In this document: piece by piece, positions 8,834 to 17,358 of the stretch | Position numbering within the stretch: position 1 is the stretch's first letter | How the letters are laid out: every line of letters starts with the position of its first letter | NCBI GenBank assembly: GCA_023388355.1 | Contig: JAEWGI010000042.1 | Span: 1-41,104 of the forward strand | Source: Pseudomonadota bacterium | GTDB taxonomy: Bacteria > Pseudomonadota > Gammaproteobacteria > Xanthomonadales > Xanthomonadaceae | Length of the DNA: 41,104 bases | Direction of reading: 5' to 3' | The notes under the pieces: model-generated | Seen by the model: the letters and a program-made list of their open reading frames with translations, nothing else | What the model was told of the DNA's origin: nothing | Database searches by the model: none | Program-made: the position numbers and the translations under genes

Positions 8834-9816
8834 AAGGTGCGATTCCGCAGGGTCACGACATGGTCGAACGTGCGCGCCAGCGCTGCGCCGTCGGTGCTGC
8901 CCGAGGCCGCGGCGTTGCCCGGCTCGGTTTCCTGCAGGGTGAGGCTGATCCGCACCGCGCGCACCGCGTTCCACTGCGCCGTGGTGGTGAGCGCGGAGGC
9001 ATTCACGTAGCCGCCGCCGGTGAGGTACTGGATCTGCATGTCCTGGATGCCCTGGATCACCTCCTCCTGGCTGCCGCCATCCACCTGGCGGCACAGCGAA
9101 TCGCCGTTGCTGGCGTCGCCGTCGGGATCGCAGACGTACCAGCGCACGCCCTGGAGCCTGCTGATGGTGGAGAACTTCGGAAACAGGTAGGCGACGGCAA
9201 TTCCGGAACATGCGGCCGCGTTGGGCTGCGGGAAGTAGTTGCAGGCGTTGCCTGCATTGAAGCTGACGGTGCCGGTCGTGCCCGTGGTGCTGCTCGCGCC
9301 GCCGGCCCTGAAAATGCCCAGCACGCGCATGTCGCAGATCATGAGGGTGTCGCCGGCGTCGAATCCCGGCGTGGCCGGGGTGTAGCTCACGCTGGTGGTG
9401 GTGGCGGACGTCATGTCGGCGGTGAGCGTGCGCGCGCCCGGGTCGAGGCGCAGCACCTGGATGGCGTCGGTGTCGTCCACCTGTCCGGTCAGGCCGTCCT
9501 GGTCGTAGCCGAACAGAGGCCGATCCCAGTCGTGGAACCAGGACGTACTGCCGGTAATGTTGCCGGCCGGCAGACCGGTATCGCAGGGGTTGCCGCCGGC
9601 CTCGCGGATGTCGCGGGCCATGAGCTCGAACGCGGCCTGGGAGTTTTCCTGGATGCGGCCAAGGCCCTGGGTGGCGGTGAAGGCGCGGTTGTTCGACAGG
9701 AAGATGCCGAAGGCGGCGCCCAGCACCAGCAGGCCGATCACCATGGACACCATGAGTTCGATCAGGCCGAGGCCGTCCTGGCGACGGTGCCGGAGGCGGA
9801 AAGGGACGCGGATCAT
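8830..9816 (-). CDS. pilW: Minor pilin PilW
   Basis: A 328-residue minor pilin. The leader MIRVPFRLRHRRQDG is followed by LGLIELMVSMVIGLLVLGAAFGIFL with Glu at +5, then the PilW-typical LGRIQENSQAAFELMARDIREAGGNPC. The large C-terminal part has several Cys (CDM, GNACNYF, AACSG, YVCDPD, SLCRQ) that could form disulfides. The ATG at 9816 overlaps the pilV stop (ATGA), and its own stop overlaps the pilX start (ATGA). The longer in-frame upstream stretch is Arg-rich antisense to pilV and is rejected as coding. Role: core of the minor-pilin initiation complex. Confidence 0.92.
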   Translation of the reverse strand: MIRVPFRLRHRRQDGLGLIELMVSMVIGLLVLGAAFGIFLSNNRAFTATQGLGRIQENSQAAFELMARDIREAGGNPCDTGLPAGNITGSTSWFHDWDRPLFGYDQDGLTGQVDDTDAIQVLRLDPGARTLTADMTSATTTSVSYTPATPGFDAGDTLMICDMRVLGIFRAGGASSTTGTTGTVSFNAGNACNYFPQPNAAACSGIAVAYLFPKFSTISRLQGVRWYVCDPDGDASNGDSLCRQVDGGSQEEVIQGIQDMQIQYLTGGGYVNASALTTTAQWNAVRAVRISLTLQETEPGNAAASGSTDGAALARTFDHVVTLRNRTL

Positions 9817-10382
9817 ATGGCGGCCACCGTCACGACGCGGCGCTCCGAACTGCCATCGCTTCTGGACACCAGCGGGTTGCCGTCGTCGTCCTCGGCCTCC
9901 TCGACGGCGACGCCCCTTCCGCGACTGTCGTCCCACTGCACGGTCACGGTGCAGGTGGTGCCGTCGATGGTGTTGCCGGCGCAGTTGATGATGCCGCAGG
10001 TCGTGGTGTCGGTGGCGCCGCCGCCCATCGCCTCCTTCAGCGAGCCAAGCCAGGTATTGACGTCGCCCTGCGCGGACTGCGCGCCGCCCGGATCGTCGGC
10101 ATTGATGGTACTGACGGCACAGCGCGGCGTGGTGCCTGTGTTGTAGTAGCCGGCAATGGCGTTGTTCCTGTTGGCCCGGATCACGTCGAGGATGGCGTAG
10201 GTCTGGATGACCGCCTGGGTACGCTCCAGCGAGCTCTGCCCGTTGCGCAGGGCGACGGCCTGCATCGCGCCGATTCCGAGCAGGCCGATGCCGAGGATCA
10301 TCACGGCCACCATCACCTCGATCAGGCTTGCGCCCGACTGCGTGCGGCGGCGTGCCCTCCGTGTTTCGATATTCGCGCTCAT
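9813..10382 (-). CDS. pilV: Minor pilin PilV
   Basis: A 189-residue minor pilin. The leader MSANIETRRARRRTQSG precedes ASLIEVMVAVMILGIGLLGI, with prepilin peptidase site, Glu5 and the GIGAMQ(A) stretch typical of PilV/GspI proteins. The C-terminal region contains Cys pairs (TTCGIINCAG, TTCTVTV). Its ATG at 10382 overlaps the fimT stop (ATGA) and its stop overlaps the pilW start (ATGA). Function as a minor pilin in priming assembly is inferred from family and operon position. Confidence 0.92.
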   Translation of the reverse strand: MSANIETRRARRRTQSGASLIEVMVAVMILGIGLLGIGAMQAVALRNGQSSLERTQAVIQTYAILDVIRANRNNAIAGYYNTGTTPRCAVSTINADDPGGAQSAQGDVNTWLGSLKEAMGGGATDTTTCGIINCAGNTIDGTTCTVTVQWDDSRGRGVAVEEAEDDDGNPLVSRSDGSSERRVVTVAAI

Positions 10383-10906
10383 GAACAGGCGCCTCCTCCG
10401 TTCGCCCTGTCTGTCGATACCTGGCCCGCAGCGGTCACCGACACGATCCGCTGGTTGTCCGCCGGGCTGGAGGTCGGGATGCAGACCGTGATCGTGGCCG
10501 CGTTGGTGAATCCATTGGGCCGGTAGGTGAGGACGGCGGCGCTGGCCGAGATCTGCACCGGGGGCTGCGCCATGCCGGTCTGGAGGACCGCGTTGCTGGC
10601 GTCGACGATCAGCCAGTTGGTCCAGTCCCCGCCGCAGGTGGTGCCGTTGGCGCTGCCGCACACGCGGATGTTGGCATTGCGGCGAACGGCCTCGCTGCGC
10701 GCCAGCTGGAGGGTGGTGACGATGTCGGTGGTGTGCCCGGACAGGCGGCTGGCGTTGATCACACCGGTCATCACCGGCGCGGCCACCATCGCCAGGATCG
10801 CGACGATCGCCAGGGTCACCATCAGTTCGATCAGGGTGAATCCGGCGCCGCCGCGCAGCTGGCGTGGCACCGGAGCTCGATCATGGAGCGGACGGATTTC
10901 GGGCAT
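10379..10906 (-). CDS. fimT: Minor pilin FimT/FimU (GspH family), first gene of the pilin operon
   Basis: A 175-residue pseudopilin with a 22-residue leader ending GGAG, then FTLIELMVTLAIVAILAMVAAPVM: cleavage site, Glu5, hydrophobic helix. The GspH/FimT body follows (LQLARSEAVRRNANIRVCGSANG, GGDWTNWLIV, YRPNGFTN). The ATG at 10906 is chosen because AAGGGGAG lies 5-6 nt upstream; an in-frame ATG at 11056 would run across the divergent promoter region and into the kinase gene. It heads the operon fimT-pilV-pilW-pilX-pilY1-pilE. The only intergenic space for the operon promoter is 10907-11043, shared with the divergent sensor kinase. Confidence 0.92.
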   Translation of the reverse strand: MPEIRPLHDRAPVPRQLRGGAGFTLIELMVTLAIVAILAMVAAPVMTGVINASRLSGHTTDIVTTLQLARSEAVRRNANIRVCGSANGTTCGGDWTNWLIVDASNAVLQTGMAQPPVQISASAAVLTYRPNGFTNAATITVCIPTSSPADNQRIVSVTAAGQVSTDRANGGGACS

Positions 10907-10968
10907 ACCACTCCCCTTGTGGAGCGCATACCCTAGTCCGGGGCGATTCCTGCGACCACCACTTCCGG

Positions 10969-10978
10969 GACGAGCGGC
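10969..10978 (-). promoter_or_regulatory. Possible AlgR-like site between pilin operon and kinase
   Basis: On the plus strand GACGAGCGGC matches 8 of 10 positions of the reverse complement of the Pseudomonas AlgR box ACCGTTCGTC. It lies 63 bp before fimT and 66 bp before the kinase gene. In P. aeruginosa AlgR binds the fimU-pilVWXY1Y2E promoter, so the location fits, but a two-mismatch decamer is weak evidence in GC-rich DNA. I found no convincing -35/-10 pair here. Confidence 0.2.
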
Positions 10979-11043
10979 ATGATCCGGGGCGTGGATGGCC
11001 GGCCCCGCCAACGGACCCATCCCGCACGCCGGAACCACCCGCC

Positions 11044-12114
11044 ATGGCCCCGACAACCCGCAGGACCCGAGCCGCGCAGATCCCCACCCGTCCGCTGGAT
11101 ACGCTGTGGCAGGCGGACACGCTCTTCTGGGTGTTCCTGGCCGGCGAGGCGCTTGCGGTGGTGATGACCCTGGCCCAGGGCGCCAGGGAAGACTGGCTGG
11201 CCTACTTCGGCGTGGCGTCGTTCGCCATCCAGTGGGTGTTCCTCACCACGCTCGGCCTGCTCTACCTGCTGCGTCGGCAGCTTGCGGGCGCCGGACCGGT
11301 GACGGTGGCCCGGGTGGCGCTGGCGGCCCTGCTGCTGGGCACCTGGCTGGTCAGCGCACTCGCGTTCTGGGCGCTGCGCGACCTGTGGCCGATGACGCCC
11401 GACGACTGGCTCGGCTTCGCGCTGCGGAGTACCGCGATCGCCCTCACCGTCGGCCTGCTCGGCCTGGCCGCCTTCCGCGCCCAGTGGCGGGAGCGGCAGG
11501 CGGCGGTGCGCGCCAAGCAGGCCGAGCTGGACGCGCTGCAGGCGCGCATCCGGCCGCACTTCCTGTTCAATGCGCTCAACACCGGGATCGCGCTGGTCCA
11601 CGCCCGGCCCGGGGAGACCGAGCAGCTGCTGCTGGATCTGAGCGACCTGTTCCGGGCGGCGATCTCGGGCCGGGAGCAGGTGTCGCTGGCCGAGGAGCTG
11701 TCGCTGACCCGGCGCTACCTGGAGATCGAGCGGCTGCGGTTCGGGGAGCGGCTGCGGGTCGAGTGGGACGTGCCCGATCCGGCGAGCCTGGAGGACGTCG
11801 CCATCCCGCCGCTGTCCATCCAGCCGCTGGTGGAGAACGCGATCAAGCACGGCATCGAGCCGGCGCGGGCGGGCGGCACGGTTTCGATCTCGCTGCACCG
11901 GTCCGCGCAGGCGGTGGAGATCACCGTGCGCAACCCGGCACCGGCCGATGCGACGCTGTCGGCAGGGCACGGCATCGGCCTGAGCGCCGTGCGATCCAGG
12001 CTGCAGGTGTTCACCCACGGACACGGCGGCGTCGCCACCGGCGTGGTCGACGGTGAACACGTGGCCACGCTGACCCTGCCGCTGGGTTCGCCGGGAGGCT
12101 GGGGAAAGGTCTGA
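11044..12114 (+). CDS. LytS/AlgZ (FimS)-type sensor histidine kinase
   Basis: A 356-residue membrane kinase with four predicted transmembrane segments (about residues 25-45, 53-75, 86-106 and 123-143) and a short linker. A His_kinase (PF06580-type) domain follows with IRPHFLFNALNT, phospho-acceptor His near residue 172, and a HATPase with PLVENAIKHGIEP and GHGIGLSAVRSRL. This architecture is that of AlgZ/FimS and LytS, which normally act with a LytTR regulator such as AlgR. No regulator gene follows; a repeat element begins at the stop codon (TGA 12112-12114 lies inside its terminal repeat). The ATG at 11044 is chosen since residues upstream would run through the divergent fimT promoter. Divergent placement beside the minor-pilin operon suggests a pilus-related signal; this is inference. 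Confidence 0.85.
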   Translation: MAPTTRRTRAAQIPTRPLDTLWQADTLFWVFLAGEALAVVMTLAQGAREDWLAYFGVASFAIQWVFLTTLGLLYLLRRQLAGAGPVTVARVALAALLLGTWLVSALAFWALRDLWPMTPDDWLGFALRSTAIALTVGLLGLAAFRAQWRERQAAVRAKQAELDALQARIRPHFLFNALNTGIALVHARPGETEQLLLDLSDLFRAAISGREQVSLAEELSLTRRYLEIERLRFGERLRVEWDVPDPASLEDVAIPPLSIQPLVENAIKHGIEPARAGGTVSISLHRSAQAVEITVRNPAPADATLSAGHGIGLSAVRSRLQVFTHGHGGVATGVVDGEHVATLTLPLGSPGGWGKV

Positions 12115-12500
12115 ACAACCATGTCATTCCCGCGGCTTTCAACAGACGTATGTCTGGTCAAGCGCACTGCTGTCCGGAGAACTTCGGGACATGCAGCGAC
12201 CCGGACTACGGCACAAGGGAACGGAGTCGACCCATCGGACTGCCGACTTGCATCCGGGCGGACGTCTTCCCGCATGGGGCGCGTCACCAAAGCCCTCCCC
12301 TTCAAGGGGAGGGTTGGGAGGGGATGGTGTGGGTTTGCCGGCATTCCCTCGACGACAGGGGCTTGCGCGTTGAACACCATCCCCACCCCGGCCCTCCCCT
12401 TGAAGGGGAGGGAGAAGAGCATTGCGGCTTCTACAGACAGCAGTGCGCGGCTTTCAACAGACGCATATCTGGTAAAGCGGGAATGACATAGTTGTCCAGA
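12110..12500. repeat. MITE-like nested repeat element with ~24-bp terminal inverted repeats
   Basis: The ends 12110-12133 and 12477-12500 are inverted copies matching at 22 of 24 positions; both contain the GTCATTCCCGC core. Just inside them, a 32-bp direct repeat occurs at 12133-12164 and 12448-12479 (four differences), each containing a CAGAC...(G/A)TCTG hairpin. A second palindrome family sits in the middle (12293-12412). No transposase or other gene is visible, so this is a non-autonomous element, or two elements nested in one another. It fills the whole gap between the kinase and ppnN. Confidence 0.65.
12293..12412. repeat. Paired CCCTCCCC/GGGGAGGG palindromes
   Basis: Two near-identical 21-bp palindromes (12293-12313 and 12392-12412, core CTCCCCTT(C/G)AAGGGGAG) face each other around a ~78-bp spacer. 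GGATGGTG and CACCATCC extend the outer inverted symmetry inward. Related arms occur at 27134-27305 and 37181-37219, so this is a dispersed repeat family of the genome. Confidence 0.65.
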
Positions 12501-12513
12501 GCTTCCCTGGCCC

Positions 12514-13902
12514 TCAGGCAACAACCTGGTAACAGGGCCGGTATTCGCCCGAAATCTTCATCCGCCGCTGCTCGACGAAGGCGCGCAGCAGGGCGTCCAG
12601 GGCCTGCATGATGTCCGGGTCGCCGTGGATGCGGAACGGGCCGTGGCGCTCCACCCGGCGCATGCCCTCTTCCTTGACGTTGCCGGCGACGATGCCGGAG
12701 AAGGCGCGGCGCAGGTCGGCGGCCAGGTCCTGGGGGCGGCGGCCGTGGCGCAGGTCGAGCTCGGCCATGGCTTCGTGGGTGGGGACGAAGGGCTGCTGGC
12801 AGTCGAGCGGCACGTCCAGGCCCCAGTTGAAGTAGAACGAGTCCTTCTGTTCGATGCGGTACTCGCGCACCCGGCGGATGCCGGTGGTCATGCGCTTCGC
12901 CACCCGCTCCGGGTCGGCGATGATGATCTCGTAGCGTTCTGCGGCCTGCTCGCCGAGGGTGAGGCGGATGAACTGGTCGATGCGCTCGAAGTACGGTGCC
13001 GCGGCGGTCGGTCCGGTCAGGATGAAGGGGAACGGCAGGTCCGCGTTCTCCTCGCGCAGCAGGATGCCGAGCAGGTAGAGGATCTCCTCGGCCGTTCCCA
13101 CGCCGCCGGGAAACACGATGATGCCGTGGCCGAGCCGGACGAAGGCCTCCAGGCGCTTCTCGATGTCCGGCATGATCACCAGGTGGTTGACGATCGGGTT
13201 GGGCGACTCGGCGGCGATGATCCCCGGTTCGGTGATGCCGATATAGCGGGTGCGGCGGCGGCGCTGCTTGGCGTGGGCGATGGTGGCGCCCTTCATCGGC
13301 CCCTTCATCGCGCCCGGGCCGCAGCCGGTGCAGATGTCCAGGCCGCGCAGGCCCAGTTCGTAGCCGACGTTCTTGGTGTACTGGTATTCCTCGCGGCCGA
13401 TCGAGTGGCCGCCCCAGCACACCACCAGGTTGGGTTCGATCGGATGCAGGATGCGCGCGTTGCGCAGCAGGCCGAACACGCCGTCGGTCAGCCCGGCGGA
13501 GGTTTCCGGCCCGTCCTGCGGCGCCAGTTCGATCGCGGTCCAGGCCAGGTCGCGCACTACCGCGAACAGCAGCTCGGCCACGCCGCGGATCAGGGTGCCG
13601 TCGACGAAGGCCATCGCCGGCGCGTTGACCAGCTCGATGCGCACGCCGCGGTCCTGCTGCAGCACCTGGATGTCGAACGAGGGATACAGCTCCTGCGCGG
13701 CGCGGGGATCGTCCGAGGCGCTGCCGCTGGTCAGCACCGCCAGCGCGCAGCGCCGCAGCAGGTCGTGCATGCCGCCGCTGGAGGCGTCCTTGAGCCGGGC
13801 GACCTCGTCGCGCGACAGGATGTCCAGCGCGCCGCGGGGATAGATCCGGGTGCTTACCACCGGCAGTGCGGTGGTGGCCGTTTCGATCTTCTGCTGCTCC
13901 AT
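12514..13902 (-). CDS. ppnN: Pyrimidine/purine nucleotide 5'-monophosphate nucleosidase (LOG family)
   Basis: A 462-residue homologue of E. coli PpnN (YgdH, 454 aa), which hydrolyses nucleoside monophosphates to base and ribose 5-phosphate and is stimulated by (p)ppGpp. The central LOG/lysine-decarboxylase-like domain carries CWGGHSIGREEY, GCGPGAMKGPMKGA and the signature PGGVGTAEE. The flanking N- and C-terminal regions match the PpnN-specific domains. The ATG at 13902 (MEQQKIETA) is preceded by a GAGGA Shine-Dalgarno sequence; an ATG eight codons upstream is less well placed. It is a single gene, with the TonB receptor upstream on the same strand but separated by a terminator (13957-13980). 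Confidence 0.93.
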   Translation of the reverse strand: MEQQKIETATTALPVVSTRIYPRGALDILSRDEVARLKDASSGGMHDLLRRCALAVLTSGSASDDPRAAQELYPSFDIQVLQQDRGVRIELVNAPAMAFVDGTLIRGVAELLFAVVRDLAWTAIELAPQDGPETSAGLTDGVFGLLRNARILHPIEPNLVVCWGGHSIGREEYQYTKNVGYELGLRGLDICTGCGPGAMKGPMKGATIAHAKQRRRRTRYIGITEPGIIAAESPNPIVNHLVIMPDIEKRLEAFVRLGHGIIVFPGGVGTAEEILYLLGILLREENADLPFPFILTGPTAAAPYFERIDQFIRLTLGEQAAERYEIIIADPERVAKRMTTGIRRVREYRIEQKDSFYFNWGLDVPLDCQQPFVPTHEAMAELDLRHGRRPQDLAADLRRAFSGIVAGNVKEEGMRRVERHGPFRIHGDPDIMQALDALLRAFVEQRRMKISGEYRPCYQVVA

Positions 13903-13956
13903 GCGTGTCCTCTGTGCGTGCGGCACGGACTGTAGCGCTCCGCGCGGGCAAAGGAA

Positions 13957-13980
13957 AACGGCCGGGTTGCCCCGGCCGTT
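13957..13980 (-). terminator. Rho-independent terminator after the TonB receptor gene
   Basis: A 10-bp stem AACGGCCGGG/CCCGGCCGTT (13957-13966 with 13971-13980) has a 4-nt loop and, on the minus strand, is followed by TTTTCCTTT. It is placed 21 bp downstream of the receptor stop codon and before ppnN. Confidence 0.85.
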
Positions 13981-14001
13981 CCATGACCCTGTTGCCGTCG
14001 G

Positions 14002-17000
14002 TCAGAACTCGTAGCGCAGGGTCAGCATCGCCGACCAGCGCGAGACGAGGCGGTGGGGGAAGGCCGAGCTGGCGTCGTACGGCGTGAGCGGCTGCACGGT
14101 CGGGATCTCCACTTCCTCGGTGGCCGGGTTGTCGGCGCCCAGGTTGTAGACATAGCTGCCGTCCGGATTGATACCGCCCAGCTGCACGAGGTTGCGGGTG
14201 TCGAAGTCCCCCGAACGCATGGTCACGCCCCAGTCCCTGTCGAGCAGGTTCAGGAAGTTGTAGATATCCAGCCGGACCACCGCCTTGTGCTCCTTGAAGA
14301 AGCCCGGCAGTTCCTGGCGGATGCCGATGTCGAGCTGGTTGATCCAGGGCTGGCGCCCTTCGTTGCGCCCTGCGATCCGGCCGCGGCGCGAATGCAGGTA
14401 GGGGTTCCGGTCGATGAACTGGTGGAACGCCTCGATCTGCGCCGGCGTCGCCGAGCCATAGCTGACGATCGGATCGTCGCGCAGCGGCACGTAGGCCGGA
14501 TCCTGGTTGATGCCGTCGCCGTTCGCGTCGCGCACGCCGCTCTGGCTGTCGAAGATCCAGGTGTACGGCAGGCCGTCGCGGCCGTTGTAGAAGGCGGTGA
14601 TGCTGGTCTTGTAGTCGCCGAAGAACGCGTGCTCCCAGCCCAGCGAGGCCTTGATCGAATCGCGGACCTCGCGCGTGGCGCGGGTGGCGATCTCCTCGTT
14701 GGGATTGATGCGCGAGACGAACTGGTAGCTCGACCAGGCCTGCGAACTGCCGTCCGAGCCGACCTCCGTGGCCTTGGTGAAGGTATAGCTCAGGTTGCCG
14801 TACCAGCCGTTGCCCAGCGGCTTGTCGAGGCCGAAGGTCACCGCCATCGACTCGCCCTTGTCGGTATTGCCCAGCAACGTCGAATCCCAGTCGAACTGGC
14901 CGGCGCGGCCGCAGTTCTTGTTGCCGCTGCTGGTGTTGCCGATGGTGCACCAGTAGCTGCCTCGTCCGTCGGCCATCTGGCCGGTCGGCGCGTCGTACAG
15001 GCCGGTGGCAGGGTTGCGGGCGCCGAGATTGGTGGCCTGGTAGTACACGCCGTTCTTGTTCTTCAGGTACTGGGCCTCGACCGTGCCCACCAGGCCCCAC
15101 CACGGCAGCTCGGTGTCGTATCCCAGGCTGAACTTCCAGACCGTGGGCAGCTTGAAGTCCGGGTCGATGGCGTCGACCTGGTAGGCCGCACTGCCGGCGC
15201 CGCCGGTCGGGATGGGCTGGTCGAACGGGTCGGCGCTGAACGGCGCGTCGGCCGGATCGAGCGAGGTGAAGGACACGGCCGTCACGCCGTTGTTCTGGTA
15301 CGGGTTGGCCAGCCACACGAACGGCGGCACGCTCTGGAACAGGCCCGCGCCGCCGCGCAGCTGGGAGTAGCGCGGGGTATCGAACATGTAGTTGAACGAC
15401 AGTCGCGGCAGCACGACCTTGTTGTCGCTGCCCAGCCGGTAGTCGTTCGGGAAGCCGAAGGTGTCCTCATAGCCCGGGGTGCGCTCCGGCGCCCGGTCCG
15501 CCTTCGGAATGTTGACCCGCACGCCGTAGGTCAGGGACAGCTTGTCGCTCGCCTGCCAGGTGTCCTGGATGTACGGACTGATCTGGCTGTACACCAGCGC
15601 GGCGGCGGTATCGGCCTCGGTGAAGCCGTCGGCCGGGCGGCGCAGGATGAAGCGGCTGTAGTTGCGTGCGGCGAAGTCGTCGAGGCTGTCGAACCGGTAC
15701 TCGCCGTGCAGGGTCTTGCCGTAGAGGTTGAAGACGTCGTGTTCCAGGTAGTCCACGCCGGCCTTGATGGTGTGGTCGCCGGCATACAGGGTGCCGACGA
15801 ACGAGGCGGTCAGACGGTCGGTGTTGATCTGGTTCTGGTGGCGGTTGTCGTCCTCACCGATGTAGATCGTGCCACCGGGGACGGTGACGATCGCCTCGGT
15901 GTTCTTCACCGATGCGCCGTTGATCTGGTCGAAGCGCTGGCGGCTGAGCTTGACCTCGGTGGAGAAGCGGTCGGTCCAGTCACTGAACAGCTGCAGGCTG
16001 GTGTTCCTGGTCACGTTGTCCATGTTGTACCAGTGGTTGGTGAACACCGCCGTGTTGGGAAAGATGTCGTAGGGCGACGGCCGGCTTTCCTCGGTCTGCT
16101 GGTAGGTCAGGCTGGCGCGATGGTAGTCGCTGATGTTCCAGTCGACCTTGGCCAGGTAGCGCTTGTTCTCGAGGTTGACGCCGAGCGCGCCATAGGCGTT
16201 GTCGCGCATCCCGAGTTCGTCGGCGATCTGGATCGCACTCTCGATGTCGGCCATCGAGATCAGGCCGTTGGCCACGCCGTCGGCGGGCGTGGCGCCGCCG
16301 AAGTCGGACACTTCCTGCTCCTCGTACGAGGCGAAGAAGAACAGGCGGTCGCGGATGATCGGGCCGCCGATGGTCAGGCCGCGGGTCTCGTCCTGGTCGA
16401 ACAGGGCGTAGTCCTCACCGTCGCGCGAGGCGACCATGTTGCCGGCGTCCTTGAGCGCGTAGTACACCGAGCCGTGGAACTCGTTGGTGCCGGACTTGGT
16501 GACGGCGTTGATGGTGGCGCCGACGCTGTCGGAAGAGACGTCGTAGTCGGAGATCTTCAGGTCGTATGCGGCGATGGTGTCGACCGAGATCGGAGAGCCG
16601 GTATAGGGCATGCCGTTGGCGGACAGGCCGAAGGGGTCGCCCTGGGACAGCCCGTCGACCGAAATGGTGTTGAAGCGGTTGTTGACGCCGGCCACGGAGA
16701 TCGCGCCCGAGGCCTGGTCGAGCACCTGGATGCGCGGATCGAGCCGGGCGATGTCGTCGATCGAGCGGTTGCCCTGGGGGGTGATCTCCATCCGGCGGCC
16801 GTCGACCGAAGTGCCCACGCCCTTGTTCTCGGTGCTGAACACCGCCGAGCCGGCGGTGCCGATCGCGGTCACGGTGGTCAGGGTGGTGATGTCGCCGGTC
16901 AGCGCGGCGTTCACCGTGGCCGCCTGGTTCAGCGACAGGTAGACGTTGTCTTCGGTGCGCGTGCCCTCGCCCGCCTTGGTGATCGTGATCTCGTAGGGGC

Positions 17001-17241
17001 CGCCGACGCGCAGGCCGCGCGCGGTGTAGCGGCCGCTGGCATCGGTGCTGGCGCGGCTGACCGTGCCCGATTCGACGTGGGTGATGACCACGTCGGCGCC
17101 GGCAACCGGCTGCCCGCCGCTGTCGGTGACGAGGCCGCCCACGCCCGCGGACGTGCTCTGGGCGAAAACGGGGGCGGCGGCGAGCGCGGCGATCAGGCCG
17201 ATCGAGAGTTTCGACAGCCGGACGCGGTTGCGGTGGGTCAT
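14002..17241 (-). CDS. Oar-like TonB-dependent outer-membrane receptor with carboxypeptidase-regulatory-like domain
   Basis: A 1079-residue outer-membrane protein. The signal peptide is cleaved after AAPVFA. Next comes a CarboxypepD_reg-like beta domain (~30-115: GGLVTDSGGQPVAGADVVIT...ASGRYTARGL), then a plug domain (SIDDIARLDPRIQV, NTISVDGLSQGDPFG, SDSVGATINAVTKSGTNEFHGS) and a 22-strand-type barrel ending in LTLRYEF with the C-terminal aromatic residue expected for BAM insertion. Oar-like receptors are abundant in xanthomonads; the substrate is not predictable here. It has its own promoter region and terminator and no linked transport genes. The ATG at 17241 gives a proper signal peptide; the in-frame ATG at 17340 would bury it. 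Confidence 0.9.
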   Translation of the reverse strand: MTHRNRVRLSKLSIGLIAALAAAPVFAQSTSAGVGGLVTDSGGQPVAGADVVITHVESGTVSRASTDASGRYTARGLRVGGPYEITITKAGEGTRTEDNVYLSLNQAATVNAALTGDITTLTTVTAIGTAGSAVFSTENKGVGTSVDGRRMEITPQGNRSIDDIARLDPRIQVLDQASGAISVAGVNNRFNTISVDGLSQGDPFGLSANGMPYTGSPISVDTIAAYDLKISDYDVSSDSVGATINAVTKSGTNEFHGSVYYALKDAGNMVASRDGEDYALFDQDETRGLTIGGPIIRDRLFFFASYEEQEVSDFGGATPADGVANGLISMADIESAIQIADELGMRDNAYGALGVNLENKRYLAKVDWNISDYHRASLTYQQTEESRPSPYDIFPNTAVFTNHWYNMDNVTRNTSLQLFSDWTDRFSTEVKLSRQRFDQINGASVKNTEAIVTVPGGTIYIGEDDNRHQNQINTDRLTASFVGTLYAGDHTIKAGVDYLEHDVFNLYGKTLHGEYRFDSLDDFAARNYSRFILRRPADGFTEADTAAALVYSQISPYIQDTWQASDKLSLTYGVRVNIPKADRAPERTPGYEDTFGFPNDYRLGSDNKVVLPRLSFNYMFDTPRYSQLRGGAGLFQSVPPFVWLANPYQNNGVTAVSFTSLDPADAPFSADPFDQPIPTGGAGSAAYQVDAIDPDFKLPTVWKFSLGYDTELPWWGLVGTVEAQYLKNKNGVYYQATNLGARNPATGLYDAPTGQMADGRGSYWCTIGNTSSGNKNCGRAGQFDWDSTLLGNTDKGESMAVTFGLDKPLGNGWYGNLSYTFTKATEVGSDGSSQAWSSYQFVSRINPNEEIATRATREVRDSIKASLGWEHAFFGDYKTSITAFYNGRDGLPYTWIFDSQSGVRDANGDGINQDPAYVPLRDDPIVSYGSATPAQIEAFHQFIDRNPYLHSRRGRIAGRNEGRQPWINQLDIGIRQELPGFFKEHKAVVRLDIYNFLNLLDRDWGVTMRSGDFDTRNLVQLGGINPDGSYVYNLGADNPATEEVEIPTVQPLTPYDASSAFPHRLVSRWSAMLTLRYEF

Positions 17242-17358
17242 GGTGGAGGCCTCGATGCGTGGGGTCTTGGAATCGGGGGAAACCGGTACCGCACCGCCGG
17301 AAAGCCGGCCCTGTGCACTGCGTGGGCCATGGCGCGACACGCGTCACCGGTTAACTTC

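Noticed and set aside
12110..12500. CRISPR array
   Set aside because: The repeats here are two copies of a 32-bp direct repeat and nested palindromes with unequal, long spacing; there is no regular repeat-spacer pattern and no cas gene.
12431..15316. Minus-strand frame extending through ppnN and the receptor region
   Set aside because: It is a shifted frame of two real genes and runs across the terminator at 13957-13980.
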